Positions 33,976 through 46,200 of a stretch of 64,000 nt of DNA are shown here, one piece after another. A program made the position numbers and the translations under genes. The stretch spans positions 1 to 64,000 of the forward strand of contig NW_026577902.1 in NCBI RefSeq assembly GCF_029407905.1. Reading direction: 5' to 3'. Every line of letters starts with the position of its first letter. Within the stretch, counting starts at the first letter, position 1. The notes below the pieces were generated by a model. The model was not told the DNA's origin and made no database searches. It worked only from the letters and a program-made list of their open reading frames with translations. The DNA comes from Bubalus kerabau (Eukaryota; Chordata; Mammalia; Artiodactyla; Bovidae).

Positions 33976-36481
33976 CTTCACACACAGAGGTGTCTCTATA
34001 GGAGCCAAGAATGCTCCTGAGAGATGAGGTGCACTAGAGGTCTGCTACAGAGCATAGACCTGTCCATGTGGTCTTGCCTTCCCCTGTGCCTTTGGGCCCC
34101 GGGCTCGGCCCCAGCTCCGTGGAAAGAACCCCTGAGAAAATATCTTCAAGATACGCTTTTCCCAGAGGCTGGGAACTGGAGTTCATAGGAGGAGAGAAAA
34201 GCAAGCCTCCTTCGGGCACGAAATGCAGCCAACCTGCCTGTGTTTTGAAGCCTCTATTTGGAAGGAATGGGTTAGCTTCTCCTAAAGGAGACCTCCAGAT
34301 CTGCTCAGAAGTCGGTAATTCCAGAGGCAGGGTGCTGGTTCCTGACTGCCCTTTGCCAGCCTTGCAAAGACATTCCAAGATTCTAGAGTTATATTCCATG
34401 AAGGAGCAGGCTTCGGGAATGTGTCAGAGGGTACTGGCTCCTTATTGGCCTCAGCTCAGCTATTGCCTTTCCATTCAAACTAGGACAAGGGCCTACTTTA
34501 TGAAGTGTAAGGGTCTTCTTCTTTGAAACTGCCAAGGGCTACAGCAATGAGACTTCTGTCAAGGCGAGGGAAGCCTAAGAGGACGGATTCTCAAGCAGGT
34601 GCTTTGCTACAAAGCATCAGCACCCCACGGAGAGAACCAAGATCCCTGTTCCCCAATGTTGGGAGTGTAGCTTCACACACAGAGTTGTCTCTATAGGAGC
34701 CAAGAATGTTCCTGAGAGATTAGGTTCACTAAACCTCTCCTACAGAGCATAGACCTGTCCATGTGGTTTTTCCTTCCCCTGTGAGTTGGGTCCCCGATGT
34801 CCACCACACCTCCGGGGAAACTGTCCCTGAGAAAAGATCTCCAGGAACGGCTTCGCTGAGGCTGGGAAACGCTGTTCACAGGAAGTAAGGCAAGCGAATC
34901 TCCTCCAGAGAAAAAGAGGCCTTACTGTCCCTGGAGGAGCAGGCTGCCAGAGTGTGTGAAACCTGACTGTTGCCTTGCTGGCCTCAGTTCCACCATTGCC
35001 TGTTCCTCCGAACTAGGACCCAGGCCTATTTGGAGAAGCGTTTGGGTGCGGATTTCTACAAAGTGCCAAGGGCTACAGCAGTGAGAATTCTCTCAGCGGT
35101 CAGGGAGAGCATTTTATGGATTCTCAAGCTGTTTTCTGAACGACAGGGTCAAAATGAACTGAGAAAATCAGGCTCTCTGTGCCCCTATGTTAGGTACGCA
35201 GCTTCACACACAGAAGTGTCTCTATAGGAGCCAAGAAAGTTCCTGAGAGATGAGGTTCACTAGAAGTCTGCTACAGAGCATAGACCTGTCCATATGGTTT
35301 TGCCTTGCCCTGTGAGTTGGGTCCCTGAGGTCCGCCCCAGCTCAGGGGAAGGAGCCACTGAGAAAAGATCTCCAGGGACCGCTATTCCCCCAGGTTGGCA
35401 AACGCAGTTCACAGGAGGTAACACAAGCGAGCCTCCTGCAAGGTACAACAGGCCTTAGTGTCCCTGGACGATCAGGCTGCAAGAGTGTGTGAGACCTGAC
35501 TGGTTCCTTACTGGCCTCAGCTCCGCCATTGCATGTTCCTCTGAACTAGGACCCAGGCCTACTAGGAGAAGGGTTTGGGTATGGATTTCTAAATACTGCC
35601 AAGGGGTATAGCAATGAGAACTGTGTCACGGGTAAGGAAGAGCATTGTATGGATTTTCAAGCTGTTGTTTGAACGACAGCTTCAAAGCTGCACAGAGAGA
35701 ATCAGACTCTGTCTCCATGTTCGGTACACAGCTTCACAGACAGGGGTGTCTCCATAGGAAACAAGAACGTTCCTGACAGAGTGAGGTTCACTAGAGCTCT
35801 CCTAGAGAGCAAAGACTTGTCCATGTGGTTTTTCTTCCCCTGTGCGTTTGGGGCTCCAGGCTCGGCCCCAGCTCCGTGGAAACAACCCCTGAGAAAAGAT
35901 CTTCAAGATCCGCTTTTCCCAGAGGCTGGGATGTGGGGTTCATAGGAGGCGGGAAAAGCAGGCCTCCTTCAGAGAGCAAGAGGCAGCCAAGCGGCCTGCG
36001 TTTGGAAGCCTCTATTTGGAAGAATGGGTTAGCTTCCCCTAAGGGAGACCTCCAGATCTGTTCAGAAGTCGGTAATTCCAGAGGCAGTGTGCAGGGTCCT
36101 GACTGCCCTTTGCCCGCCTTGCAGAGACATTCCTAGATTACAGTGTTATTTTCCATGAAGGAGCAGGCTTCGGGAATATGTCAGACTTGACTGGCGCCTT
36201 ATTGGCCTCAGCTCAGCTCTTGCCTTTCCTTTCAAACTAGGACAAGGGCCCACTTTATGAAAGGTAAGGGTCCTCTTCTTTCCAAACTGCCAAGGGCTAC
36301 AGCAATGAGACCTCTGTCAAGGCGAGGGAAGCGTAAGCTGATGGATTCTCAAGCAGGTGCTTTGCCACAAAGCATCAGCACCCCACGGAAAGAATCTGGC
36401 TCCCTTTGCCCCTACGTTGCGTGTGTAGCTACACGCACAGAGGTGTCTCGATAGGAGCCAAGAATGTTCCTGAGAGAGGAG

Positions 36482-36487
36482 GTTCAC
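36482..36487. other. Target-site duplication, left
   Basis: GTTCAC directly before the LTR. It is identical to 37787-37792, and the normal satellite reads gaggttcactagag at this point. Confidence 0.92.
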
Positions 36488-37786
36488 TGTTGGGGGCCAG
36501 AGTGAGGCACTCCGCCCATGGCAAAGGTCATGAGGAAGGAGGCTCGACATACGCAAAGGCGGGATCGAGCCTCAGGAGTCCCCCTGGAAATCCTCGAGCA
36601 TCTACCCCCATCACCAGAGCCTGCCTACCTTACTACTTTGTGCTCTCACCTACACCTCTGACTTTACGGGGGGCTGTCCCCCACCACCTCTTTCGGAGAA
36701 GGAGTTAACCTAGAGCTCCAGTTGATAAAAACCCCTGGGTGTGACAAGAGTGTTTTAACCTACAAACTCCTCTGAAGGTTCTCTAGCCTGCCTGACAGGC
36801 TTGTCCGGCCACATGTGATTGCTCACAGCCTCCCAACCATGAGAGGCACGAGATGCTTTAAACCTTCTAAAGACAGGTTCCTTAGAAAAGTTAGAAAATT
36901 ATTAGTATAAGTATAATGGGCTGATTAGAAATCATATTGGTGAAGGGTTTTTCATTTGTTGAGCTGATGTTTACTGCTAAGTCTCCACATCCCCTGCCCT
37001 TATACACATTAATGAATATATAGAAGAAATAAGTATTAACCTTTGATATAAATCACGTTAGACCTTAGGCTAAGTAAATTCTTTCCTTAACTAAAACCCA
37101 CTACACCCTCACCCTATAGGAATGTAACTTTATTTGGGTTGGCGTCTGTTTTAAGAATAATCACCCCTGGAGAAATAAGTGTCCTGGTTGACTGACCGCT
37201 GTCACAAGGAGAGGGTCGTAAATTGTCAGCAGGCCCCCCGGCCAGAAGATGATGTAACACCCCTAAGACCTCTGTATACTTTTGTATGGAGCACCTGACT
37301 TTGATAAAAGTCAGGACTGCTGACCCCATGTGACTTTTGCATAACATCTCACTGTATAAAAGTAGACCATGGAAAATAAAGAATTGGGATCAGTTTCTCG
37401 AAATACTGGTCTCCCCATGTCTCTCTCTCACTCTCACTCTGGTTGAGTCTCCATCTGGAGCGTGGAACCCACCAAGCTTACTAATTTTGCCTGGGCATCT
37501 AAGATCCGACCGGGGAGGCCTCAGAGTCTCCTCTCCTTCGGGAGAATGGAAGGACGCCTGCGGCCTATGTAAGTGGTGCAAGCTTCTTGTCTTGAAGTTT
37601 TATTGGTCCCCCGCGTAAACCAAGCTACTCAGCCTCTTTTCTCCACTGAATTTTCCTACTGAGCTATCCTCATTTTATTACTCTTTATATCCTTAATTAA
37701 CGTTTAATTAAGCAGTTGTTCCCTGACCCTCGCCTACGCCGTCTCTGCTTCAAATACCCTGGATCAGCTGGGGCTGGACCCCGGCA
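36488..37786 (+). mobile_element. Complete solo LTR of a class II (ERVK-like) element
   Basis: 1299 bp with TG...CA ends: it starts tgttgggggccagag and ends ggggctggaccccggca. Perfect 6-bp direct repeats GTTCAC flank it (36482-36487 and 37787-37792), as expected for betaretroviral integrase. No internal sequence is present, so the two LTRs of a former provirus have recombined. The end is closely related to that of the LTR at 5212-6514, but the start and U3 are clearly diverged, so it belongs to a related subfamily. It interrupts a short satellite II-like monomer. Bovine 1.711b satellite is known to carry an LTR-like insertion in satellite sequence; this is a similar situation. Confidence 0.92.
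37355..37380 (+). promoter_or_regulatory. TATA box and polyadenylation signal of the solo LTR
   Basis: TATAAAAG (37355-37362) and AATAAA (37375-37380) lie close together near the U3/R boundary. Their order fits a plus-strand LTR promoter and poly(A) signal. Activity in heterochromatin is unknown. Confidence 0.65.
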
Positions 37787-37792
37787 GTTCAC
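37787..37792. other. Target-site duplication, right
   Basis: GTTCAC directly after the LTR, followed by tagag, which restores the satellite sequence. Confidence 0.92.
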
Positions 37793-40271
37793 TAGAGATC
37801 TCCTACAGAGCATAGACCTGTCCATTTGGTTTTGCCTTCCCCTGTGAGTTGGGTCCCCGAGGTCCGCCCCAACTCCGGGGAAACAGCCCCTGAGAAAAGA
37901 TCTCCAGGAACTGCTTTCCGCCCAGGCTGGGAAACGCTGTTCACAGGAAGTAAGGCAAGCGAGCCTCCTGAAGGGAAATAGAGGCCTTACTGTCCCTGGA
38001 GGAGCAGGCTGCCAGAGTGTGTGACACCTGACTGGTGCCTTACTGGCCTCAGCTCCGCTATTGCATGTTCATCTGAACTTGAACCCAGGCCTACTTGGAG
38101 AAGTGTTTGTGTGCCGATTTCCAGAAACTGTGAAGGGCTACAGCAATGATAACTCTCTCAGTGGTAAGGGAGAGCATTGTGTGGATTCTCAATTTGTTGT
38201 TTGAACGACAGCGTCAAAGCTGCACAGAGAGAATCAGGTCTCTGTGTCTCTATGTTGGCAATGCAGCTTCCCACACAGAGATGTCCCCGTTGGAGCCAAG
38301 AACATTCCCCATAGACTGAGGTTCACTAGAGCACTCCTAGAGAGCAAAGACTTATCCATGCGGTTTTCCCTTCCCCTGTGCGTGTGGGTCTCTGGGATCA
38401 GCCCCTGCTCCTTGGAAACAGCCTCTGAGAAAAGATCTCCAAGAATCTCTTATCACCCAGGCTGGGAAGTGGAGTTCACAGGAGGTGGGATAAGCAAGCT
38501 TCCTTCGGCAAGAAGAGACAGCCAACCGGCCTGTGTTTGGAAGCCTATATTTGCAAGGAATGGGTTAGTTTCTCCTGACCGAGACCGCCAGATGTGCTGA
38601 GAAGATAGAAATTCCAGAGGCAGGGTCGAGGTTCCTGACTGCCCTTTGCCAGCCTTGCAAAGACATTCCCAGATTCTAACGTTATTTTCCATGAAGGAGC
38701 AGGCATCGGGAATATGTCAGACTTGACTGGCGCCTTACTGGCCTCAGCTCAGCTACTGCCTTTCCATTCAAACAAGGACAAGGGCCTACTTGGTGAAGGG
38801 TAAGGGTCTGCTTCTTTCCAAACTGCCAAGGACTACAGCAATGAGACCTCTGTCAAGGTGAGGGAAGCCTATGCAGATGGATTCTTAGCAGGTGCTTTGC
38901 CACAAAGCATCAGCACCCACAGAGAGAATCAGACTCCCTTTGCCACTATGTTGGGTGTGTAGCTTCATGCACAGAGGTGTCTCTGTAGAAGCCAAGAATG
39001 TTCCTGAGAGTTGAGGTTCACTAGAGCTCTCCTACAGAGCATAGACCTGTCCATGTGGTTTTGTCTTCCCCTGTGAGTTGGGCCCCCGAGGTCCGACCCA
39101 GCTCCAGGGAAACAGCCCCTGAGAAAAAATCTCCAGGAACAGCTTTGCGCCCAGGCTGGGAAATGCAGTTCACAGGAGGCAAGGCAAGCGAGCCTCCTAC
39201 AGGGAAAAAGAGGCCTTACTGCTCCTGGACGATCAGGCTGCAAGAGTGTGTGAGACCTCACTTGTGCCTTACTGGCCTCAGCTCCGCCGTTGCCTGTTGT
39301 TCCGAGATAGGACCCAGGCCTACTTGGAGAAGGGTTAGGGTGCGGATTTCTACAAACTGTCAAGGACTACAGCAATGAGAATTCTCTTAGCAGTAAGGGA
39401 GAGCATTGTATGGATTCTCAAGCTGTTGTTTGAATGACAGCTTCAAAGCTACACAGAGAGAATCAGGCTCTCTTTTCCCCTATTTTGGCTGAGCAGCTTC
39501 ACACACAGATTTTGACTCTGTTGGAGCCAGAAATATTCCTGAAAGACTTAGGCTCACCAAAGCTGTCCTCCAGAGCAAAGACATTGGATGTGGTTTTGCC
39601 TTCCCTTGTCAGTATGGGTCCCCTAGCTTGGCCCCAGCTCCGGGGATACAGCCTCTGAAAAAAATCTTCCAAGAAGCGATTTTCCTCCAGGCTGTTAAGC
39701 GGAATTTGCAGTTTGCAAGTTAAGGAAGCCTGCTTCGTGGAAGAGCAAGCAGCCAACTGGCCCTGTGTTAGGAAGCCTGTATTTGAAAGGAATGGGTTAG
39801 CTTCTACAGCGGGAGAACCTCAGATCTGCTCAGGGGGCTGAAATACTAGAGTCAGGGTCGAGGTTCTCCCTTGTCCTTTGCGCACCTTGCAAAGACATTC
39901 CTAGCTTCTAGCGTTAGTGTCCCTGTAGTAGCAGGCTGCAGGAGCGTGTGATAAATGACTGCCGCGTTCCTGTCCTCAGCTCCGCTATTGACTTTCTATT
40001 CGAACTAGAACCCAGGCCTACTTTGAGAGGGGTTAGGGTCCAGTGTTTTCAAACTGCCAAGGGCTACGGCAATGCGAGCTCTGTCAGAGGTAAGAAAAGA
40101 GCAATTGGTTGGATTCTTCAGCTGCTGCGTGGCTGCACAGCTTCCGCGCCGCATGGAGAGCATGAGGCTCCTTGTGGCCCTATTTTGGGTATGCAGCAAC
40201 ATGCACACAGAATGTCTGTGTTCACTTATGTACAGGCTTATGAACACTAGAGCTCTCCTACAGAGCAAAGA

Positions 40272-43200
40272 CCACTCAGTGGGCTCCAAGAGATGCCTGT
40301 CGCGACTCGAGAAGAGAGTGGAGTCCTTTGCTTCCCCTCGAGATGAGGCCTGACTCCCCGGGTGAGTATGGAATGCAACCCCAAATCCCTGTCGCCTATG
40401 GAGAGGAACATTAAGTCCTGGATACAAGCCTAGATGAGGTCTAGTTTGCCCTTCAGTGAATGGAGCCCAATCCCCAGCTCTCCCTGGCAACTCGAATGGA
40501 AGATTAGACTTCCTGGGCCAACACAAGAGGAAGCCTGAATTCCCCGTCGTAACTCGAGAATCCCACCGCAACTCGAGAAAAACCACATGCTTCCCTCGTC
40601 ATCGCAAGATGAGGCCCTTTGTCCGCTACAGCATCTCAAGAGAAGTCCCACGTTCCATCCTGAAGTGCGAAACGGTACTTGGCACCCTTGATGCGACCCC
40701 AAAAGTTCCGCGACATACCAGACTCACTCAAGGGGAACACCGAGGTTCCCGGCACCACTTCATCTGAGCCCCTTCTCCTCTCCAGATTGCGACAGGAGGG
40801 TCGACTCCCCTTCTCTGTCTGCAAGGGGTTCCCGACCTTCCGGGCGCACCTCAGGATGAGGCCGGTCTCATGAGGAAGTTCGAGACGTAGCCTCGTGGGT
40901 GGTGCCACATGTCGAAATACCCCAGTTTCACGGTCCACTCTTGAAAAGAACCCGATGCCAGCACACCTCTTTGAAGGAAAACCTATGGATGAAGGCACAA
41001 CACGAAGGGGCACTGACACCCGCGTGCATCGTCCAGAAAAACCCGCAGGTCCCACAGACATTTCGACAAGTGGCCTGTCACCCTGTAAACAACTCGAAAG
41101 GCAAACGAAGGTCCATTCCTCAACAGAAGACTAGGTGTGACTCTCTTGTCTCTACTCTGCAGGGACCATGGGATCCTAGTCAGAAACGGAGAGGAAGCCT
41201 GAGGTTCCTTCGTCCACTCGAGACGAAGCCCTCTTCCATTGCACCACAACCAGTGGAGTCCCGAGAGGCCCCTACCAACTCCACAGTATCCCTGAGTTCT
41301 CAGAGGCACAATAAGAAGCTCCCTGAGGTCACAGGCACAAGTCGAGGGACCCCTGGGTTTTCTGCCGTGACTCGAGAAAGACCTCGAGAGTGCTTCAAAA
41401 TGTGTTGAGTCGTGATTCCCCTACCATGACTCGAGAGCCATGACACGCTCCCCCTCGCCACGCGCATGGAGACCTGACTAACCTGGCACTGCACGAGAGG
41501 CTCCATGAGTTCCTCATCGTACCTCGTGAGGAAACCCACACTGGCGCGGCAGCTCGAGGAAACACATGAGACACACCGGTCATCGCGAGATGAGGGCCTT
41601 ATTTTCCTGCATGGCCTGGAGACCAATCACGAGTCCTCTCTCCAAACTGAAGAGGAGGCTAGACTCCCTTGAAGCCGCTCAGGGGGCTCCAAGAGATCCG
41701 CGTCGCGACTCGAGAGGAGAGCGGAGTCCTTGGCTTCCCCTCGAGACGAGGCCTGACTCCCCGGGGGAGCCTGGAATGCAACCCCGAGATCCCTGCCTTC
41801 CCTGGAGAGGAATATTAGGTCCCGGACACACGCCTAGGTGAGGTCTCTTGGCCCCTGCAATGACTCGAGCGCAACCCCCAGCTTTCCCTCGCAACTCGAG
41901 GGGAAGATTGGGCTTCCCAGGGCCAACGCAAGAGGAAGGCTGAGATCCCCGTCGTAACTCGAGAATCCCGCCGCAACTCGAGAAAAACCACGTGGTTCCC
42001 ACCTCTTGGCAAGATGAGGCCCTTGCCCGCGACGGCGTCTCAAGGGAAGTCCCCTGTTCCGCCCTGAAGGGCGAAACGGTCCCTGACAGCCTTCCTGCGA
42101 CCCCCAAAAGTCCCCCGACACGCCGGGGTCCCCCGAGGGGAACACCGAGGGTCCCGGCACCGCTTCCTCTGAGCCCCTTCTCCCCTCCTGATTGCGACAG
42201 GAGAGGCGATTCCCCTGCGTGGTCTGGAAGGGGTTCCCGGCCTTCCCGGCGCACCTCAGGATGAGGCCGGTCTCACGAGGAAATTCGAGACGAGCCACGT
42301 GGGTGGGGCCACATGCCGAACGCCCCCGATTCCCCGGTCCGCTCTTGAGAAGGACCCGAGGCCCGGACCCCTCTTCGAAGGCAACCCTGTGGGTGAAGGC
42401 ACAACACGAAGGGGCACTGCCACCCCCGGGCATTGTCCGCAAAGACCCGCGGGTTCCACACAGAGCTCGACGAGGGGCCTGAGGCCCCCTGAGGAACTCG
42501 AGAGGCCAGCGGGGTTCCCTTCCTCAGAGAAGACGAGGCCTGACTCTCCTGTGCCAACTCTGCAGGGACCCTGCGGTCGGAGTCCGAAACGGAGAGGAAG
42601 CCTGAGGTTCCTGCCTCCCCTCGAGGTGAGGCCCTCTTCCGTTGCGCCAGACCCAGCGGAGTCCCGAGGGGCCCCGCCACCTCCACAGGATCCCTCGCCT
42701 CTCAGAGGCACCCTGGCAAGTTCCCTAAGGTCCCTGGCAGAAGGCGAGGGAAACGAGGGTTTCCCACCGCCCCCCGAGAAAGACCTCGAGAGTCCTTCTT
42801 CAACGCGTCTCGAGGCCCTAGTCCCCTCCCGTGACTCGAGAGCCAGGACGCGCTCCCCCTCGCCACGCGCATGGAGACCTGACTTCCCTGGCGCCACACG
42901 AGAGGCTCCCTGAGATCCTCGTCGTGCCTCGGGAGAAAACCCCCACGGGCGCCGCAGCTCGAGGAAACCCCTGAGACGCCCCCGTCCTCGCGAGCTGAGG
43001 GCCTTCATTTCCTGCATGGCCTGGAGAGCAATCCCGGGTCCTCTCTCCAAACGGAAGAGGAGGCTGGACTCCCTTGAGGCCGCTCAGGGGGCTCCAAGAG
43101 ACCCGCGTCGCGACTCGAGAGGAGAGCGGAGTCCTTGACTTCCCCTCGAGACGAGGCCTGACTCCCCGGGGGAGCCTGGAATGCAACCCCGAGATCCCTG

Positions 43201-46200
43201 CCTTCCCTGGAGAGGAATATTAGGTCCCGGACACACGCCTAGGTGAGGTCTCTTCGGCCCTGCAGTGACTCGAGCGCAACCCCCAGCTTTCCCTCGCAAC
43301 CCGAGGGGAAGATTGGGCTTCCCAGGGCCAACCCAAGAGGAAGGCTGAGATCCCCGTCGTAACTCGAGAATGCCGCCGCAACTCGAGAAAAACCACGTGG
43401 TTCCCACCTCTTGGCAAGATGAGGCCCTTGCCCGCGACGGCGTCTCAAGGGAAGTCCCCTGTTCCGCCCTGAAGGGCGAAACGGTCCCTGACAGCCTTCC
43501 TGCGACCCCCAAAAGTCCCCCGACACGCCGGGGTCCCCCGAGGGGAACACCGAGGGTCCCGGCACCGCTTCCTCTGAGCCCCTTCTCCCCTCCTGATCGC
43601 GACAGGAGAGGCGATTCCCCTGCGTGGTCTGGAAGGGGTTCCCGGCCTTCCCGGCGCACCTCAGGATGAGGCCGGTCTCACGAGGAAATTCGAGACGAGC
43701 CACGTGGGTGGGGCCACATGCCGAACGCCCCCGATTCCCCGGTCCGCTCTTGAGAAGGACCCGAGGCCCGGACCCCTCTTCGAAGGCAACACTGTGGGTG
43801 AAGGCACAACACGAAGGGGCACTGCCATCCCCGTGCATCGTCCGCAAAGGCCCGTGGGTTCCACACACAGCTCGACGAGGGACCCCCTGAGCAACTCGAG
43901 AGGCCAGCGGGGTTCCCTTCCTCAGACAAGACGAGGCCTAACTCTCCTGTCCCAACTCTGCAGGGACCCTGCGGTCGGAGTCCGAAACGGAGAGGAAGCC
44001 TGAGGTTCCTGCCTCCCCTCGAGGTGAGGCCCTCTTCCGTTGCGCCAGACCCAGCGGAGTCCCGAGGGGCCCCGCCACCTCCACAGGATCCCTCGCCTCT
44101 TAGAGGCACCCTGGGAAGTTCCCTAAGGTCCCCGGCAGAAGGCGAGGGAAACGAGGGTTTCCCGCCGCCCCCCGAGAAAGACCTCGAGAGTCCTTCTTCA
44201 ACGCGTCTCGAGGCCCTAGTCCCCTCCCGTGACTCAAGAGCCAGGACGCGCTCCCCCTCGCCATGCGCATGGAGACCTGACTTCCCTGGCGCCGCACGAG
44301 AGGCTCCCTGAGATCCACATCGTGCCTCGGGAGAAAACCCCCATGGGCGCCGCAGCTCGAGGAAACCCCTGAGATGCCCCCGTCCTCGAGAGCTGAGGGC
44401 CTTCTTTTCCTGCATGGCCTGGAGAGCAATCCCGGGTCCTCTCTCCAAACGGAAGAGGAGGCTGGACTCCCTTGAGGCCGCTCAGGGGGCTCCAAGAGAC
44501 CCGCGTCGCGACTCGAGAGGAGAGCGGATTCCTTGGCTTCCCCTCGAGACGAGGCCTGACTCCCCGGGGGAGCCTGGAATGCAACCCCGAGATCCCTGCC
44601 TTCCCTGGAGAGGAATATTAGGTCCCGGACACACGCCTAGGTGAGGTCTCTTCGGCCCTGCAGTGACTCGAGCGCAACCCCCAGCTTTCCCTCGCAACCC
44701 GAGGGGAAGATGGGGCTTCCCAGGGCCAACCCAAGGGGAAGGCTGAGATCCCCGTCGTACCTCGAGAATGCCGCCGCAACTCGAGACAAACCGCGTGGTT
44801 CCCACCTCTTGGCAAGATGAGGCCCTTGCCCGCGACGGCGTCTCAAGGGAAGTCCCCTGTTCCGCCCTGAAGGGCGAAACGGTCCCTGACAGCCTTCCTG
44901 CGACCCCCAAAAGTCCCCCGACACGCCGGGGTCCCCCGAGGGGAACACCGAGGGTCCCGGCACCGCTTCCTCTGAGCCCCTTCTCCCCTCCTGATCGCGA
45001 CAGGAGAGTCGATTCCCCCGCGTGGTCTGGAAGGGGTTCCTGGCCTTCCCGGCGCACGTCAGCATGAGGCTGGTCTCACGAAGAAATTCGAGACGATCAC
45101 GTGGGAGATGCCACATGCCGAACGCCCCCGATTCCCCGGTCCGCTCTTGAGAAGGACCCGAGGCCCGGACCCCTCTTCGAAGGCAACCCTGTGGGTGAAG
45201 GCACAACACGAAGGGGCACTGCCACCCCCGTGCATCGTCCGCAATGACCCGCGGGTTCCACACACAGCTCGACGTGGGGCCTGAGACCCCCTGAGCAACT
45301 CGAGAGGCCAGCGAGCTTCCCTTCCTCAGACTAGACGAGGCCTGACTCTCCTGTCCCAACTCTGCAGGGACCCTGCGGTCGGAGTCCGAAATGGAGAGGA
45401 ATCCTGAGGTTCCTGTCTCCCCTCGAGGTCAGGCCCTCTTCCATTGCACCAAACCCAGATGAGTCGCGAGAGGCCCCTCCCAACTCCACAGTATCCCTGA
45501 ATTCTCAGAGGCACCTTTAGAATCTACCTGAGGTCACCGGCTCAAGTCCAGGGAACCCAGGGTTTCCTGCTGCGACCCGAGAATGACCTTGAGAGTCCTT
45601 CGGCGCGTCTTGAGGCCCGATTCCCCTACCATGACTCGAGAGCAAAGACCCGCTCCCCGTCGCCATGAGCATGGAGACCTGACTTCCCTGACTCCTGAAG
45701 AGAGTCTCCCTGAGCTCCCCGTCGTACCTCTTCGGAAACCCCATTCAGGCACCGCAGCTCGAGAAAACCCACGATACGCCCCCGTCATCACGAGATGAGG
45801 GACTTGTTTCCTGCCTGGCATGGAGAGCAAAACCGAGTCCTCTCTCCAGACTCCACAGGAGGCTTGACTCTCTTTAGGCCTCTCAGTTGGCTCCAAGAGA
45901 TACCTGTCAGGACCTGAAGGGAGAGCAGAGTCCTTTGCTTCCCCTCGAGACGAGGCCTGACTCCCCATGTGAGTCTGGAATGCAACCCCGAGTTCCTGTC
46001 ACACCTGGGGAGGAAAACTCGGTCCTGGACACAAGCCTAGATGAGGTCTATTTTGCACTGCAGTTACTAGAGAGCAATCGCCAGCTCTCCCTCGCAAATC
46101 GAATTGAAGATTGGACTTCCCTGGGCCAATACAATTGGAAGCCTGAATTCGACATCGTAACTCGAGAATCCCGCCGAAACTCGAGAAAATCCACGTGGTT

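Larger units (their letters stand above)
32467..40271 (+). repeat. Satellite II-like array of alternating long and short monomers
   Basis: With cttcacacacag as phase mark, copies begin at 32746, 33445, 33976, 34671, 35202, 35732, 36429, 38267, 38963, 39497 and 40197. Intervals are 699, 531, 695, 531, 530, 697, 1838 (533 without the inserted LTR), 696, 534 and 700. So long (~698 bp) and short (~531 bp) monomers mostly alternate. Long monomers carry ~165 bp extra, including gaagcctctatttggaagg and agacattcctagattcta. The long form fits the ~700-bp ruminant satellite II (1.723 class) in length. I assign that class on length and pericentromeric setting, not on a verified match. Monomers are well diverged. 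No genes are seen; the few 60-150-codon frames recur with the repeat. Confidence 0.8.
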
